In this document: positions 1-7,552 of the stretch, in pieces | How the letters are laid out: each line of letters begins with the position of its first letter | Position numbering within the stretch: the stretch's first letter is position 1 | Translations under genes and position numbers: made by a program | Notes under the pieces: generated by a model | What the model was told of the DNA's origin: nothing | Seen by the model: the letters and a program-made list of their open reading frames with translations, nothing else | Databases searched by the model: none | Source: a virus | Strand: one strand, 5' to 3' | IMG/VR virus record: IMGVR_UViG_3300020583_000477 | Span: 1 to 21,595 of that record | DNA length: 21,595 nucleotides

Positions 1-252
1 TCACGCTTTCTTGATCAGCCGTACGAGCCAGAGCAGGATGCAGGCACCTACGAAGGCCACGAGGATTGAGGGAATGATTCCTCCCCCGGAATAAATTCCC
101 AGGAGACCGAACACCCAGCCGCCGATCATGGCGCCGACGATGCCGATGATGATGTCCATCAGCACGCCGAAGCCGCCGCCCTTCATGACTTTTCCGGCGA
201 GCCAGCCGGCAATACCCCCTACAATGCACCACCAGATCAAGCCACCGAGCAT
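1..252 (-). CDS. GlsB/YeaQ/YmgE-family small membrane stress protein
   Basis: An 83-residue, glycine-rich, very hydrophobic protein with about three membrane segments (roughly residues 3-20, 28-52 and 58-78) and a basic C-terminal end (RLIKKA). The pattern of GGIAGWLAG near the N-terminus and IVGAMIGGWVFGLLG in the middle is that of the transglycosylase-associated / GlsB-YeaQ-YmgE family. These are inner-membrane proteins linked to general stress responses; their biochemical role is not established. The ATG is preceded by a perfect AGGAGG five bases upstream (258-263 on the plus strand), and the gene is complete in the window. It is transcribed away from the phage genes, so it is probably a host chromosomal gene next to the element, although it could be a cargo gene. 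Confidence 0.88.
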   Translation of the reverse strand: MLGGLIWWCIVGGIAGWLAGKVMKGGGFGVLMDIIIGIVGAMIGGWVFGLLGIYSGGGIIPSILVAFVGACILLWLVRLIKKA

Positions 253-263
253 ATGCGCCTCCT

Positions 264-341
264 GTAGGACAGGCTTATAGCCTGTCGCCTCTGGTCTTGC
301 AAGGGCTTGGCGGAAACCGACGGGCTGGAAGCCTGTCCTAC
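264..341. repeat. REP-like inverted repeat pair (family A)
   Basis: Two arms, 264-287 and 318-341, face each other. Each arm is itself a small palindrome (GACAGGCT-TAT-AGCCTGTC in the left arm, an imperfect version in the right arm), and the two arms are near reverse complements. The pair lies between the divergent stress-protein and portal genes. The same unit recurs at least eight more times in this window. Confidence 0.85.
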
Positions 342-465
342 TGAGAGCGCGGAGCTTCAGCGGCTAAAGCCGATTTGAGCTGCGCTGCTGTGGCCGGGCT
401 CAAGCCCGGCCCTCCGAAAGCCGTTGCCCGCTAGTGCTGGGGCAACACAAATTGTGACAAACCCG

Positions 466-3267
466 ATGAACAACTTGTCTGATATTTCGATTTTGAACGG
501 CGAGGCGGTTGAGCCGAATGATGGGCGCATTGCGCCGCTGGATGGTTCGGCCGCCTCGGGCGGACTCGCCACAAGCGCTTCGGCTACGCTCGGTGCGGGT
601 GGCTCGCGTGCGGCCGCTGGGCGGGGGCCGCTTGGTGTTGACGGGGCGCCGGCGGCGACTGCGCAGGATGCGCTGGCGAAGCAGGCGCTTGGGCCGAACA
701 ACGAGCGGCTCGAGGATCTGCGGCCCGATCTGGTGAACGCGCTGCGCGAGCTGGTGCTCGAGTATCGCCAGGAGGGAATCGTTGCGCGGCGGCATGAGAT
801 TCGTCGAATTCGCCAGGCGCGGCTTTTCTGGCAGGGCTTGCAGTATGCGTGGTGGAATCCGCAGGACATGACCTGGCACCTGCCGTACGAATCGAAAATT
901 TACGATGACAGCGCCGCGGTCGAGATGCCGCGCTACCAGTTTGTCACGAACCTCTATCAGGCCTTCGGGCTCTCGTTTATTTCGGTGCTCAGCCAGGATG
1001 TGCCGGCGACGCGGTTTTACCCCCAATCCGCGCAATCGATCTCGGACATCACTTCGGCGCGCGCGGCGTCCGAGGTGTGCGACCTCGTTGAGCAGAATAA
1101 TCGCGTGCAGCATTTGCTGACGGGCGTGGCGTTTTATTTGTGGACCGACGGGAAGATCGGCGGCTACGTGCGGTACGTGGCCGACGCGCAGCGGTTCGGT
1201 TCGCACGACGAGCCGGTGATTGAGGAGCATTACGTTCCCCTCGGCGATGACGTGTACGCGTGCCCCGAGTGCGGGGCGGAGCAGAGCGTTTCAAACGAAA
1301 CAGGAGACGGTGAGGCAGGAGGCGCCGACGGCTCGGCTTTGGATCGGGTTTCAGCCGGACCCATCCTTCGCAAAGCCCGCGAAGGATGGGGCACCCGAAA
1401 GAGCCACCCCGAGGCCCCTGGCGCGAATGTGGACGGAGGCGATGGTTATCGCTCGGACGGCGGCATGGAAACCGACAGGCTAGAAGCCTGTCCTACGGGT
1501 GGCCTTCTCCCGCCGGTGATGTGCCGCAACTGCGGGGCTTCGCTGGGGCCGGAGCATTTTCGGCCGGCAGCGCGGGTGGCTGTGCCTCTCATCACCGGCG
1601 TGCGGCGCGTGGCGAATGGGCAGGAAGTGATTTCGGTGGTGGGCGGGCTCGAGCTGAATACGCCGGTATGGGCGAATGAGATGCACGAGTATCCTTACCT
1701 CCAGTGGTCGATGGAGGTACACCGCGCGAAACTGAAGGCGAGCTATCCGCACGCTGCGGACAAGATTCAGATGGGCGGTCCGGAGACTACGGACGAAGTG
1801 TACGCGCGCGCGACGCGCATCGCGATCTCGCAGGGGCTGCCCACGACGCATCCAGGCGATGCGCTCTTCAACCTGATCACGTTTTCGCGGACGTGGATCC
1901 GGCCATGGGCGTTCTACTCGATCGAAGACAAATCGGTACGTGACGCGCTGCTCGCGCTCTTTCCCGAAGGTTGCTACGTCGCGTTTGCCGGCGACACGTA
2001 TTGCGAATCGCGCAACGAATCCATGGACGATCGCTGGCGCGTGATGCATGCGCTGCCGGGCGACGGGCAGAACCGGCCGTCGGTGGGCGATTCGCTGGTG
2101 CAGATTCAGGAGCGCTACAACACGCTCTCCAACATTCAGGCGGAGACGTACGAGTACGGCATCCCGCCGATTTACGCCGATCCGCAGGTGCTCGATTTCG
2201 ACGCGCTCGCGAATCAAACCGCCGAGCCTGCGGCGCACTATCCGGCGCGCGCGCGTCCAGGGCAGCCCCTGGCCGCGGGATTTTTTCAACCGGCGCCCGC
2301 GCAGGTGCCGCCCGACTTGGTGCGGCATCAGCAGGACTTGATGGGTCCGGTCGCGCAATTTTTGACGGGGCTATTTCCCGCGGTGTTCGGCGGCGAGATG
2401 GAATCGCAGAAAACCGCTTCCGGGTACGCCATGGCGCGCGATCAGGCGCTTGGGCGCCTCGGACTCGTGTGGCGGCGGCTCAAGACTTTTTACGCCGATG
2501 TGATGCTGTTGTCAGTGGATTGTTTCCGGAAAAATCGCCCCGAGGACGCGGAGATTCCGATTCTTGGGCCGGGCGGGGAATTTGAGTCGCGCTGGATTCG
2601 GCTGGCCGATTTGAAGGGCAACATTCAGGCGCATCCGGAGAGCGATGAGACGTTCCCGCGGTTGAAATCGCAGCAGCGCGCGGTCGTACAGCAGCTGATG
2701 GCTTCGTCCGATCCGCTGATTCAGCAGGCGCTGGCCGATCCTTCCAACATCGGATTCGTGAAGAGTGTGCTGGGTTTGTCGGACCTCGTTGTGCCGGGAG
2801 AGGATTCGCGGAATAAGCAGTTGCGCGAGATCGATTTGCTTCTGGCGGGCACACTGATTCAGGAAGCACAAGTAGCACAGGCTTCAGCCTGTGGCCTTCC
2901 ATCAGAGCTTGGCGCAACCAAAACCACGGGAGACGGGACAGGTGCGCAACGGAACAACACCGCCGCAGCCTCGGCTACGGCGAGCAGACCGAGTGGCGCA
3001 ATGGAGACCCACAGACTGAAGTCTGTGCTACTGAAGCCTTCCGTGCCGATCGACTTGCTCTTCGATAATCACGTGGTTGAGCTGGAGGAGTGCCGGCGCT
3101 GGGCCAATTCCGACGCGGGGCAGATTGCGCGCGTCGAAAATCCTGCGGGCTTCGCCAATGTGCGGGCGCATGCGGAGGCGCATCTGCGCGCGATTGGTTT
3201 GGCTTACGCCGCCCAAAAGAGTAACTCCGCGACAACGCCACCGACTGCGAACAACAGCCCGTCCTAG
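466..3267 (+). CDS. Phage portal protein (with in-frame repeat insertions)
   Basis: A 933-residue protein read as the dodecameric portal, which forms the DNA channel at the capsid vertex and binds terminase and the tail connector. Support: first large gene of a structural series just before scaffold and capsid genes; a charged N-terminal helix followed by aromatic segments (LFWQGLQYAWWNPQDMTWHL); and a late helix-rich region (about residues 630-690, with TASGYAMARDQALGRLGLVW) typical of portal stem and crown regions. Two CxxC pairs (C266/C269 and C353/C356) would form a zinc ribbon but are separated by about 80 residues of low-complexity sequence containing repeats. A second insertion lies at about residues 803-856. 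ATG at 466 is chosen; GTG at 454 and TTG at 424 are in frame, and none has a clear Shine-Dalgarno. The protein is longer than most podovirus portals, partly because of the insertions. Confidence 0.78.
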   Translation: MNNLSDISILNGEAVEPNDGRIAPLDGSAASGGLATSASATLGAGGSRAAAGRGPLGVDGAPAATAQDALAKQALGPNNERLEDLRPDLVNALRELVLEYRQEGIVARRHEIRRIRQARLFWQGLQYAWWNPQDMTWHLPYESKIYDDSAAVEMPRYQFVTNLYQAFGLSFISVLSQDVPATRFYPQSAQSISDITSARAASEVCDLVEQNNRVQHLLTGVAFYLWTDGKIGGYVRYVADAQRFGSHDEPVIEEHYVPLGDDVYACPECGAEQSVSNETGDGEAGGADGSALDRVSAGPILRKAREGWGTRKSHPEAPGANVDGGDGYRSDGGMETDRLEACPTGGLLPPVMCRNCGASLGPEHFRPAARVAVPLITGVRRVANGQEVISVVGGLELNTPVWANEMHEYPYLQWSMEVHRAKLKASYPHAADKIQMGGPETTDEVYARATRIAISQGLPTTHPGDALFNLITFSRTWIRPWAFYSIEDKSVRDALLALFPEGCYVAFAGDTYCESRNESMDDRWRVMHALPGDGQNRPSVGDSLVQIQERYNTLSNIQAETYEYGIPPIYADPQVLDFDALANQTAEPAAHYPARARPGQPLAAGFFQPAPAQVPPDLVRHQQDLMGPVAQFLTGLFPAVFGGEMESQKTASGYAMARDQALGRLGLVWRRLKTFYADVMLLSVDCFRKNRPEDAEIPILGPGGEFESRWIRLADLKGNIQAHPESDETFPRLKSQQRAVVQQLMASSDPLIQQALADPSNIGFVKSVLGLSDLVVPGEDSRNKQLREIDLLLAGTLIQEAQVAQASACGLPSELGATKTTGDGTGAQRNNTAAASATASRPSGAMETHRLKSVLLKPSVPIDLLFDNHVVELEECRRWANSDAGQIARVENPAGFANVRAHAEAHLRAIGLAYAAQKSNSATTPPTANNSPS
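1360..1390. repeat. Perfect 12-bp hairpin inside portal gene (family F)
   Basis: CCCATCCTTCGC at 1360-1371 is followed by a 7-base loop and its exact complement at 1379-1390. It lies in the coding sequence between the two halves of the portal zinc ribbon and is read through in frame. The style matches dispersed hairpins of acidobacterial genomes (recollection, not searched). Confidence 0.8.
1472..1496. repeat. REP-like unit inside portal gene (family A, single arm)
   Basis: A right-arm copy of family A, with the flanking GGAAACC also seen before the arms at 318 and 10486. It is translated in frame as DRLEACPT just before the second CxxC of the portal. No left arm is visible nearby, so this is either a solo unit or the remnant of a pair. 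Confidence 0.85.
2872..3031. repeat. REP-like inverted repeat pair inside portal gene (family A variant)
   Basis: The left arm at 2872-2894 and right arm at 3008-3031 are family A variants carrying a GTAGCACAG-type outer end instead of GTAGGACAG. They flank about 110 bases of sequence coding for Thr/Ala/Ser/Gly-rich protein. The whole block is read in frame between LLLAGTLIQEAQ and SVPIDLLFDNHVVELEEC, which look like continuous portal sequence without it. Confidence 0.85.
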
Positions 3268-3818
3268 TATTGAATGGGCTTCCAATCTTTTCGATTATCT
3301 GCGCGATTAGACGGGTGATGGGAATAGCGCTTGTCCGCTCTGAGCGTCAAGACCTTACCGGTCGGCTCGTAGAGCAACCATTGCTCATGCGTCCGGCCAT
3401 ATGGCCGCGTTTCTAGCGCCCCGCCTAAGTCAAAGTCAAAAGTGCAGTGCAATCCGCGGGGAACCATCGAGAATCGCGTGAGCTTCTGACCGTCTAGAAG
3501 TAGTGCAGCACGTTTGATTCGGCCGTCCGAAGATTCGCTGTGCGCTACTCGCTTACCGTTGGACAAGACTTCCCACGAGCAACAATAAATCCATAGCCGC
3601 CAGTCACCCTCAACAACCGCATTGCGTTGCGCCAGGCCCTCGCGCACCTTCTTGGACGCTTTGGCACCCGCAACGATTGGTTCACGGATTTCTAGGTGAG
3701 GGTTCCCGAAATTAAGTGTGAGGAACGAGCCGACGCCTTTCCAGACACCCCAGCACGGCTTTCCGTAGAGTTTTTCAAAAGCTGATTCAAACGCTTTCGT
3801 GATCTTCATGGTTCGCAT
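3264..3818 (-). CDS. Conserved-looking hypothetical protein, cargo gene on opposite strand
   Basis: A 184-residue soluble protein with no signal peptide or membrane segment and no family I can name with confidence. Its N-terminal half (GKPCWGVWKGVGSFLTLNFG, then HLEIREP) and the WRLWIYCCSW segment look like a globular alpha/beta domain rather than a shadow frame, and codon use is less GC-biased than in the phage genes. It is read against the structural operon, fills the portal-scaffold gap almost completely and overlaps the portal stop codon tail-to-tail by four bases. Start ATG at 3818 has a weak AAAGG four bases upstream; ATG at 3809 is an alternative. Position and orientation are those of a moron. 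No function is proposed. Confidence 0.75.
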   Translation of the reverse strand: MRTMKITKAFESAFEKLYGKPCWGVWKGVGSFLTLNFGNPHLEIREPIVAGAKASKKVREGLAQRNAVVEGDWRLWIYCCSWEVLSNGKRVAHSESSDGRIKRAALLLDGQKLTRFSMVPRGLHCTFDFDLGGALETRPYGRTHEQWLLYEPTGKVLTLRADKRYSHHPSNRADNRKDWKPIQY

Positions 3819-3881
3819 TCAACCTTTGGAATGTGCCTGATTCAGGGAATGAACATATATACGCTCAGATGCGATTTCAAC

Positions 3882-3886
3882 AGGAG
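3882..3886 (+). promoter_or_regulatory. Shine-Dalgarno deciding the scaffold start
   Basis: AGGAG lies six bases before the ATG at 3893. This favours that start over the in-frame GTG at 3833, which has no comparable site and would lie almost against the start of the minus-strand gene. Confidence 0.75.
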
Positions 3887-3892
3887 TTACCG

Positions 3893-5311
3893 ATGAGCAG
3901 TGGGACGCGAGTCGATCTGGATTGGGCGGGAACTGAACCGGCTTCGCCGGACAACGGCCAGTTGGGCGGGGCGGGCGCTTCTTCCGCGCCTGCTCCTGGA
4001 AAACCGGCGGCGAAGTATTTGACTGACGAAGAGATTCTAGGAATCGAGCCGTCATCGCCGGAGCAGCGCTCCGGTGCTGTAGCCCACCTCTTTAGAGGCG
4101 GGGAATCGGGTGCGGAGGGTGACGGCGACTCCGCTGCGGGGAACAGCGCGTCGTCTGACGAAACTAAGATCCCCGCGTCTAAAGACCCGGGCTACAGCGG
4201 TCGCGGTGGCCTGACTGACGCCGCGATGCCGGGGTGGATGGCGGCTGCGGCGGCTGATCCGCGGCATTCTGCTGAGGCGTCGGAGCTTTGGCGCGAGCAT
4301 CAGGAGTTTCGCGCGGCGTTTGCTTCGCCGGAAGAGGCGCGCGCGGTGAAGGAGTTGTTGCCGGGCGGGGTGCGCGATGTGCTTTCTTTGCGCGAAGCGA
4401 CGCGATCGGTGGAGCGGATTGATGCGGCGCTTTTTTCGGGTGACGCGCGGGCGCAGGCTGAGGTCGTGGCTGAATTGGCGCGGGCGAATCCGACGGCGTT
4501 TCGATCGTTGTTTGCGGAGGCGGCGAAGGTGGTGGCGGGACTTGGAGGCAAGGAGGCAGGAGGCAGGGAAGCAAGGAGCCTCGACGGGCCGAATCCAAAC
4601 GGAGTGGCCGCCGGTACACAAAATGCAGATGCTCGAAAAGATTCGCGCGGTGATGATGGGCGCTCGCGTGGCGGCGACGATCGCGACGAACACCGGCATC
4701 ACTCTGGCGACGGGCACCCGCCTGGATCCGCGCCTCCGCCTTCGCAAGGCGCCAATGATCCTGCGCCCGGCGATCCGCAGGACATGTCGGCCGGATCGCT
4801 GGTCGCTGCTCCCACCTTCGATCCTGCCGCCTACGCTCAGTTTGAGCGGGCTACGAACGATGCTGTAGCGAGGGACGTGCGCGGGTCGATCCACGAGACT
4901 CTGTCCCGCGTGATGCCGGAGGGCGTGGCGGAAGGCGCGGCGCGGCGAATCGGCGAGGACATCTTCCATGAGGTTCACCGGGCGCTGGCCGCCGATCGCA
5001 CGCTGTCCGAGCAGGTCGCGAGCGTGTTGCGCAGCCGGCGATTTGGCGAAGCGGAACGGCAGCACGTCGCTTCCTTGCTGGCGCGGCGCGCCAAACAGTT
5101 GGTGCCCAGCGTGGCGCGGCGCGTGATCGGCGAATGGACAAGCACCGTGCTGAGCACGGCGCGGTCAAAAGCCGCAAGGCAGGCAACGGCAGTGTCTCGC
5201 GTGGACATCGCCGCTGCGGGCGGATCGCTCGATTCGATGCCGCTGCGTCCTATGGCGCAGCGCGAAGTGAATTACGCCTCGATGAGCGACGAGGAGATTT
5301 TAGGAATGTGA
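3893..5311 (+). CDS. Putative capsid scaffolding protein
   Basis: A 472-residue, highly charged Ala/Arg/Glu-rich protein between portal and major capsid genes, the usual place of the scaffold that guides procapsid assembly. A helical region at about residues 125-220 (ELWREHQEFRAAFASPEEAR, later TAFRSLFAEAAKVVAGLG) is followed by a disordered Gly/Asp/His/Pro linker (about 221-300). A second helical region (about 315-440) contains ARRIGEDIFHEVHRALAADR. The short motif DEEILG occurs near the N-terminus (LTDEEILGIE) and again as the last residues (MSDEEILGM). A 123-bp inverted repeat element is translated in frame after the first motif. No protease catalytic motif was seen. The role rests on position and composition, not on a recognised domain. 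Confidence 0.62.
   Translation: MSSGTRVDLDWAGTEPASPDNGQLGGAGASSAPAPGKPAAKYLTDEEILGIEPSSPEQRSGAVAHLFRGGESGAEGDGDSAAGNSASSDETKIPASKDPGYSGRGGLTDAAMPGWMAAAAADPRHSAEASELWREHQEFRAAFASPEEARAVKELLPGGVRDVLSLREATRSVERIDAALFSGDARAQAEVVAELARANPTAFRSLFAEAAKVVAGLGGKEAGGREARSLDGPNPNGVAAGTQNADARKDSRGDDGRSRGGDDRDEHRHHSGDGHPPGSAPPPSQGANDPAPGDPQDMSAGSLVAAPTFDPAAYAQFERATNDAVARDVRGSIHETLSRVMPEGVAEGAARRIGEDIFHEVHRALAADRTLSEQVASVLRSRRFGEAERQHVASLLARRAKQLVPSVARRVIGEWTSTVLSTARSKAARQATAVSRVDIAAAGGSLDSMPLRPMAQREVNYASMSDEEILGM
4058..4074. repeat. Short hairpin in scaffold gene
   Basis: CCGGAGC-AGC-GCTCCGG is a perfect 7-bp palindrome with a three-base loop. It abuts the larger inverted repeat element at 4076-4198 and is translated within the scaffold. 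Confidence 0.7.
4076..4198. repeat. Inverted repeat element inside scaffold gene (family G)
   Basis: The left arm at 4076-4107 (GCTGTAGCCCACCTCTTTAG and on) and the right arm at 4168-4198 (ending AAAGACCCGGGCTACAGC) are imperfect reverse complements enclosing about 60 bases. The 123-bp block is exactly 41 codons, so its insertion keeps the frame. Its translation is low-complexity Gly/Ser/Asp/Glu. Confidence 0.82.
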
Positions 5312-5316
5312 TGAAA

Positions 5317-5460
5317 CAGTGGCTAGTGGCTAGCGAAAAACGAGACCGACTTGGTTCACGCGACTTCCTGAACGGTTTGGTCGGACCGAGTGCTAGTCGA
5401 ACAGCCTGAAATAACGATTTACGCCTTGCTAGCCACTAGTCACTCGCCACTAGCCACTTC
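5317..5460. repeat. Inverted repeat pair (family B) between scaffold and capsid genes
   Basis: The left arm at 5317-5338 (GTGGCTAGTGGCTAGCGAAA) and right arm at 5428-5460 (starting GCTAGCCACTAGTCACTCG) are made of reiterated GTGGCTAG / CTAGCCAC units facing each other. The family recurs at 15295-15394 and 21391-21525. The remaining gap to the capsid gene (5461-5534) holds no other feature except its ribosome binding site. Confidence 0.85.
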
Positions 5461-5534
5461 TTTCCGGCCCGCAACACCATCCAAGTTCATACCTGCTACC
5501 TGCATTCATACCTTCATAACGACGAGGAGCCATC

Positions 5535-6806
5535 ATGGCACAACAAACCAACGCGCAGACAATCGCGTTGCAACTGGAGAAGGTGCGCGACAAAGTGCCC
5601 CTGCTCTACGAGCGCGACGACGTTCTGCTCAGCATGATTCAGCAACGCGGTGACGTGGAAAAGGTCAGCTCGCGCAACATGCGGCTGCCCCTGCAACTCA
5701 TTCCCGGCGGCAAGGCCGGCAGCTACAGCGCGGACGGCGGCGACCTGGGCCTCGGCTCGGGGACCACGTACGACGTGGCGCAAGTCTCGCCGATGTTCTT
5801 CCGCTTCGCCGTGCAAATCACCAAGCTCGTGGAGTACGCGTCCAACGCGCGCGAGAAGGCGATCGAAAACGCGGTGAAGCGCGAAATCGCCAGCGGCATG
5901 AAGCAGTTCCGCTCGTTCCTCGACAAAGTGATCCAGACCGCCGGCAACGGCGTGCTGGGCACGATCAGCGCGATCGCCGGGTCGACATTCACGATGGCCG
6001 TGCCCACGGGCGCGGCGCTCGTCTACGTGGGGCAGACGATCCAGATCTACGATCCCACACTCACCACCAACCGCAACGTCGCGGCCGGAGTGGTCACCAG
6101 CGTGACCGCGGCCGATCCCATTTCTTCGACGCAAACCATCACGGTGGACAACGTGCCCACCGGCACGTCCGTCAACGACGTGATCGTCCATGACGGCTTG
6201 ACCGGCTCATCGCCCGTATCTCTCTTTGGCATCAAGTATCACCAAAACAACGCGACCACTGGAACCTGGCTCAACCTCAATCGCGCGACGTATCCGCAGC
6301 AACTGCAAACGCCGCGCGTCAACGCGGGCAATGCCGCGCTCGTGCCCGGCCACGTGCGCCTGGCGATCAATAAAGTGCGCAAAGCCCTGGGCATCAACCA
6401 TCTCGGCAAACTCATCGCCTACACCAGCGTCGAGCAGGAACACGCCTGGGAAAATCTTGGCATCACCGTTTCCCAGATCGTCAAGGAAGGCCCTGGCGGG
6501 CGCGCCACCGACCTTGACATGCTCTTCTCCGGGAAGAAGACCATGTCCGGGATTCCCATCAAGAGTTCGGTGAACGCCGATCAGACGCGCATCGACTTCC
6601 TCGACTTGTCGCACTGGGGCCGAGCCGTGATGAAGGACATCGACTTCTTCGAGGTCGGCGGACAGACCGTGTTCCCGATATATGGCGCGAGCGGCGGGAT
6701 TTCGGCTTCGTTCATCTTCTACTTCGACACCGGCTTCCAGGTGTGGAACGACTCGCCGCGCAGCGGCAGCTTCATCGATACGCTGGCGAGGCCATCCGGC
6801 TACTAG
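5535..6806 (+). CDS. Major capsid protein (HK97-fold type)
   Basis: A 423-residue protein read as the main capsid subunit. The N-terminal region resembles the arm and E-loop of HK97-fold coats, with a helical spine-like segment (KAIENAVKREIASGMKQFRS, about residues 113-132). A beta-rich segment at about 140-220 (GTISAIAGSTFTMAVPTGAA onwards) looks like an inserted domain. The C-terminal half (VPGHVRLAINKVRKALG, later FPIYGASGGISASFIFYFDT) fits the P- and A-domains. A GAGGAG site lies five bases before the ATG, consistent with high expression. It follows the scaffold-like gene, as expected. Length is ordinary for the family and no break is visible. The exact coat subfamily cannot be fixed by eye. 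Confidence 0.82.
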   Translation: MAQQTNAQTIALQLEKVRDKVPLLYERDDVLLSMIQQRGDVEKVSSRNMRLPLQLIPGGKAGSYSADGGDLGLGSGTTYDVAQVSPMFFRFAVQITKLVEYASNAREKAIENAVKREIASGMKQFRSFLDKVIQTAGNGVLGTISAIAGSTFTMAVPTGAALVYVGQTIQIYDPTLTTNRNVAAGVVTSVTAADPISSTQTITVDNVPTGTSVNDVIVHDGLTGSSPVSLFGIKYHQNNATTGTWLNLNRATYPQQLQTPRVNAGNAALVPGHVRLAINKVRKALGINHLGKLIAYTSVEQEHAWENLGITVSQIVKEGPGGRATDLDMLFSGKKTMSGIPIKSSVNADQTRIDFLDLSHWGRAVMKDIDFFEVGGQTVFPIYGASGGISASFIFYFDTGFQVWNDSPRSGSFIDTLARPSGY

Positions 6807-6847
6807 AAATCGGAGCCGCTGCGGCACAGAGAAAAGCAAAACCTTGG

Positions 6848-6970
6848 AACCACAGATGCACACAGATTCACACTGATAAAATACAGATTCAGATGCAAGA
6901 AGAAGGTGCTTCAAGTCAAAGCCTCTCCGCATATTCATCATCAGTGTTCATCTGTGTGCATCTGTGGTTT
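6848..6970. repeat. Inverted repeat pair (family C) between capsid and decoration genes
   Basis: The left arm at 6848-6877 (AACCACAGATGCACACAGAT and on) and right arm at 6940-6970 (ending CATCTGTGGTTT) are near reverse complements built from CACAGAT/ATCTGTG units. The family recurs at 9560-9711. The arms nearly fill the 190-base gap and could form a long stem between the capsid stop and the next start. Confidence 0.85.
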
Positions 6971-6996
6971 CGTATTGAATTTCTTAGGAGAACAAC

Positions 6997-7383
6997 ATGT
7001 CCGTCACACTTACGTTGACTGATGTCGATCCCGGCGGGACGCAGGTGTATGCGTTCGGCACCGTGGCGCTTTCGGGGAACTATCCGACCGGGGGCGACAC
7101 CGTGGACTGGACGCAGCTCGTGAAGCAGATCGCGGCGCGCGGCCAGATCATCGATTCCAGCATGAACGATCCCGCGTTCGGGCCAGTGCAGGCGAACTTC
7201 ACCGTGCAGGGCGGCACGCCAAACCAGTACCAGATGCAGCAAGGCGCCGCCGCGAATAACTGGAAGATGCGCGGCTACACGACGGGCTCGGCCGGCGCCG
7301 AATTCACCGGCAACGCCGCGTATCCGTCGTCGGCGACCGGCGACATCATCACGTTTTCAGCCCAGTTTCGGAAACTGACGTGA
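6997..7383 (+). CDS. Small virion structural protein, decoration- or head-fibre-like
   Basis: A 128-residue soluble protein rich in Thr, Gly, Ala and Gln and almost devoid of Cys. It begins MSVTLTLTDVDPGGTQVYAF, reads as alternating beta strands throughout and ends TFSAQFRKLT. AGGAG lies six bases before the ATG. Its place directly after the major capsid gene and its small beta-rich character suggest a capsid decoration or head-completion protein. I do not recognise a specific family, so the role is inferred from position only. It ends just before a REP-like repeat pair. Confidence 0.6.
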   Translation: MSVTLTLTDVDPGGTQVYAFGTVALSGNYPTGGDTVDWTQLVKQIAARGQIIDSSMNDPAFGPVQANFTVQGGTPNQYQMQQGAAANNWKMRGYTTGSAGAEFTGNAAYPSSATGDIITFSAQFRKLT

Positions 7384-7388
7384 CGAGA

Positions 7389-7462
7389 GTAGGACAGGCT
7401 TCCAGCCTGTCGGGGTGTGACCTTGCAAGGACTAAACCCGACAGGCTAGAAGCCTGTCCTAC
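7389..7462. repeat. REP-like inverted repeat pair (family A)
   Basis: The left arm at 7389-7413 and right arm at 7438-7462 are almost exact reverse complements, with only 24 bases between them. It is the cleanest pair of this family in the window and begins five bases after the stop codon of the decoration-like gene. Confidence 0.88.
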
Positions 7463-7552
7463 TTTTGCCGGCCCCCGCCATCGCTCATATGCCGAGGGAC
7501 TAGGGCGCAACCGCTGATTCATGACCGTTCCCATGGTGTCGCGTTTCAGGGT

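Noticed and set aside
264-341. Possible phage attachment site at the left edge
   Set aside because: The repeat is a member of a dispersed family, and no tRNA or integrase gene is nearby.
424-465. Upstream TTG/GTG starts for the portal gene
   Set aside because: No Shine-Dalgarno, and the extra residues look like translated intergenic DNA; ATG 466 is simpler, though GTG 454 cannot be excluded.
4052-5065. Minus-strand 337-residue open frame opposite the scaffold gene
   Set aside because: Arg/His/Pro-rich shadow of a GC-rich gene, no domain and no ribosome binding site; the scaffold frame has a strong one.
5317-5460. CRISPR array suggested by reiterated GTGGCTAG/CTAGCCAC units
   Set aside because: Units are tandem and inverted without uniform repeats or unique spacers of constant length, and no cas genes are present.
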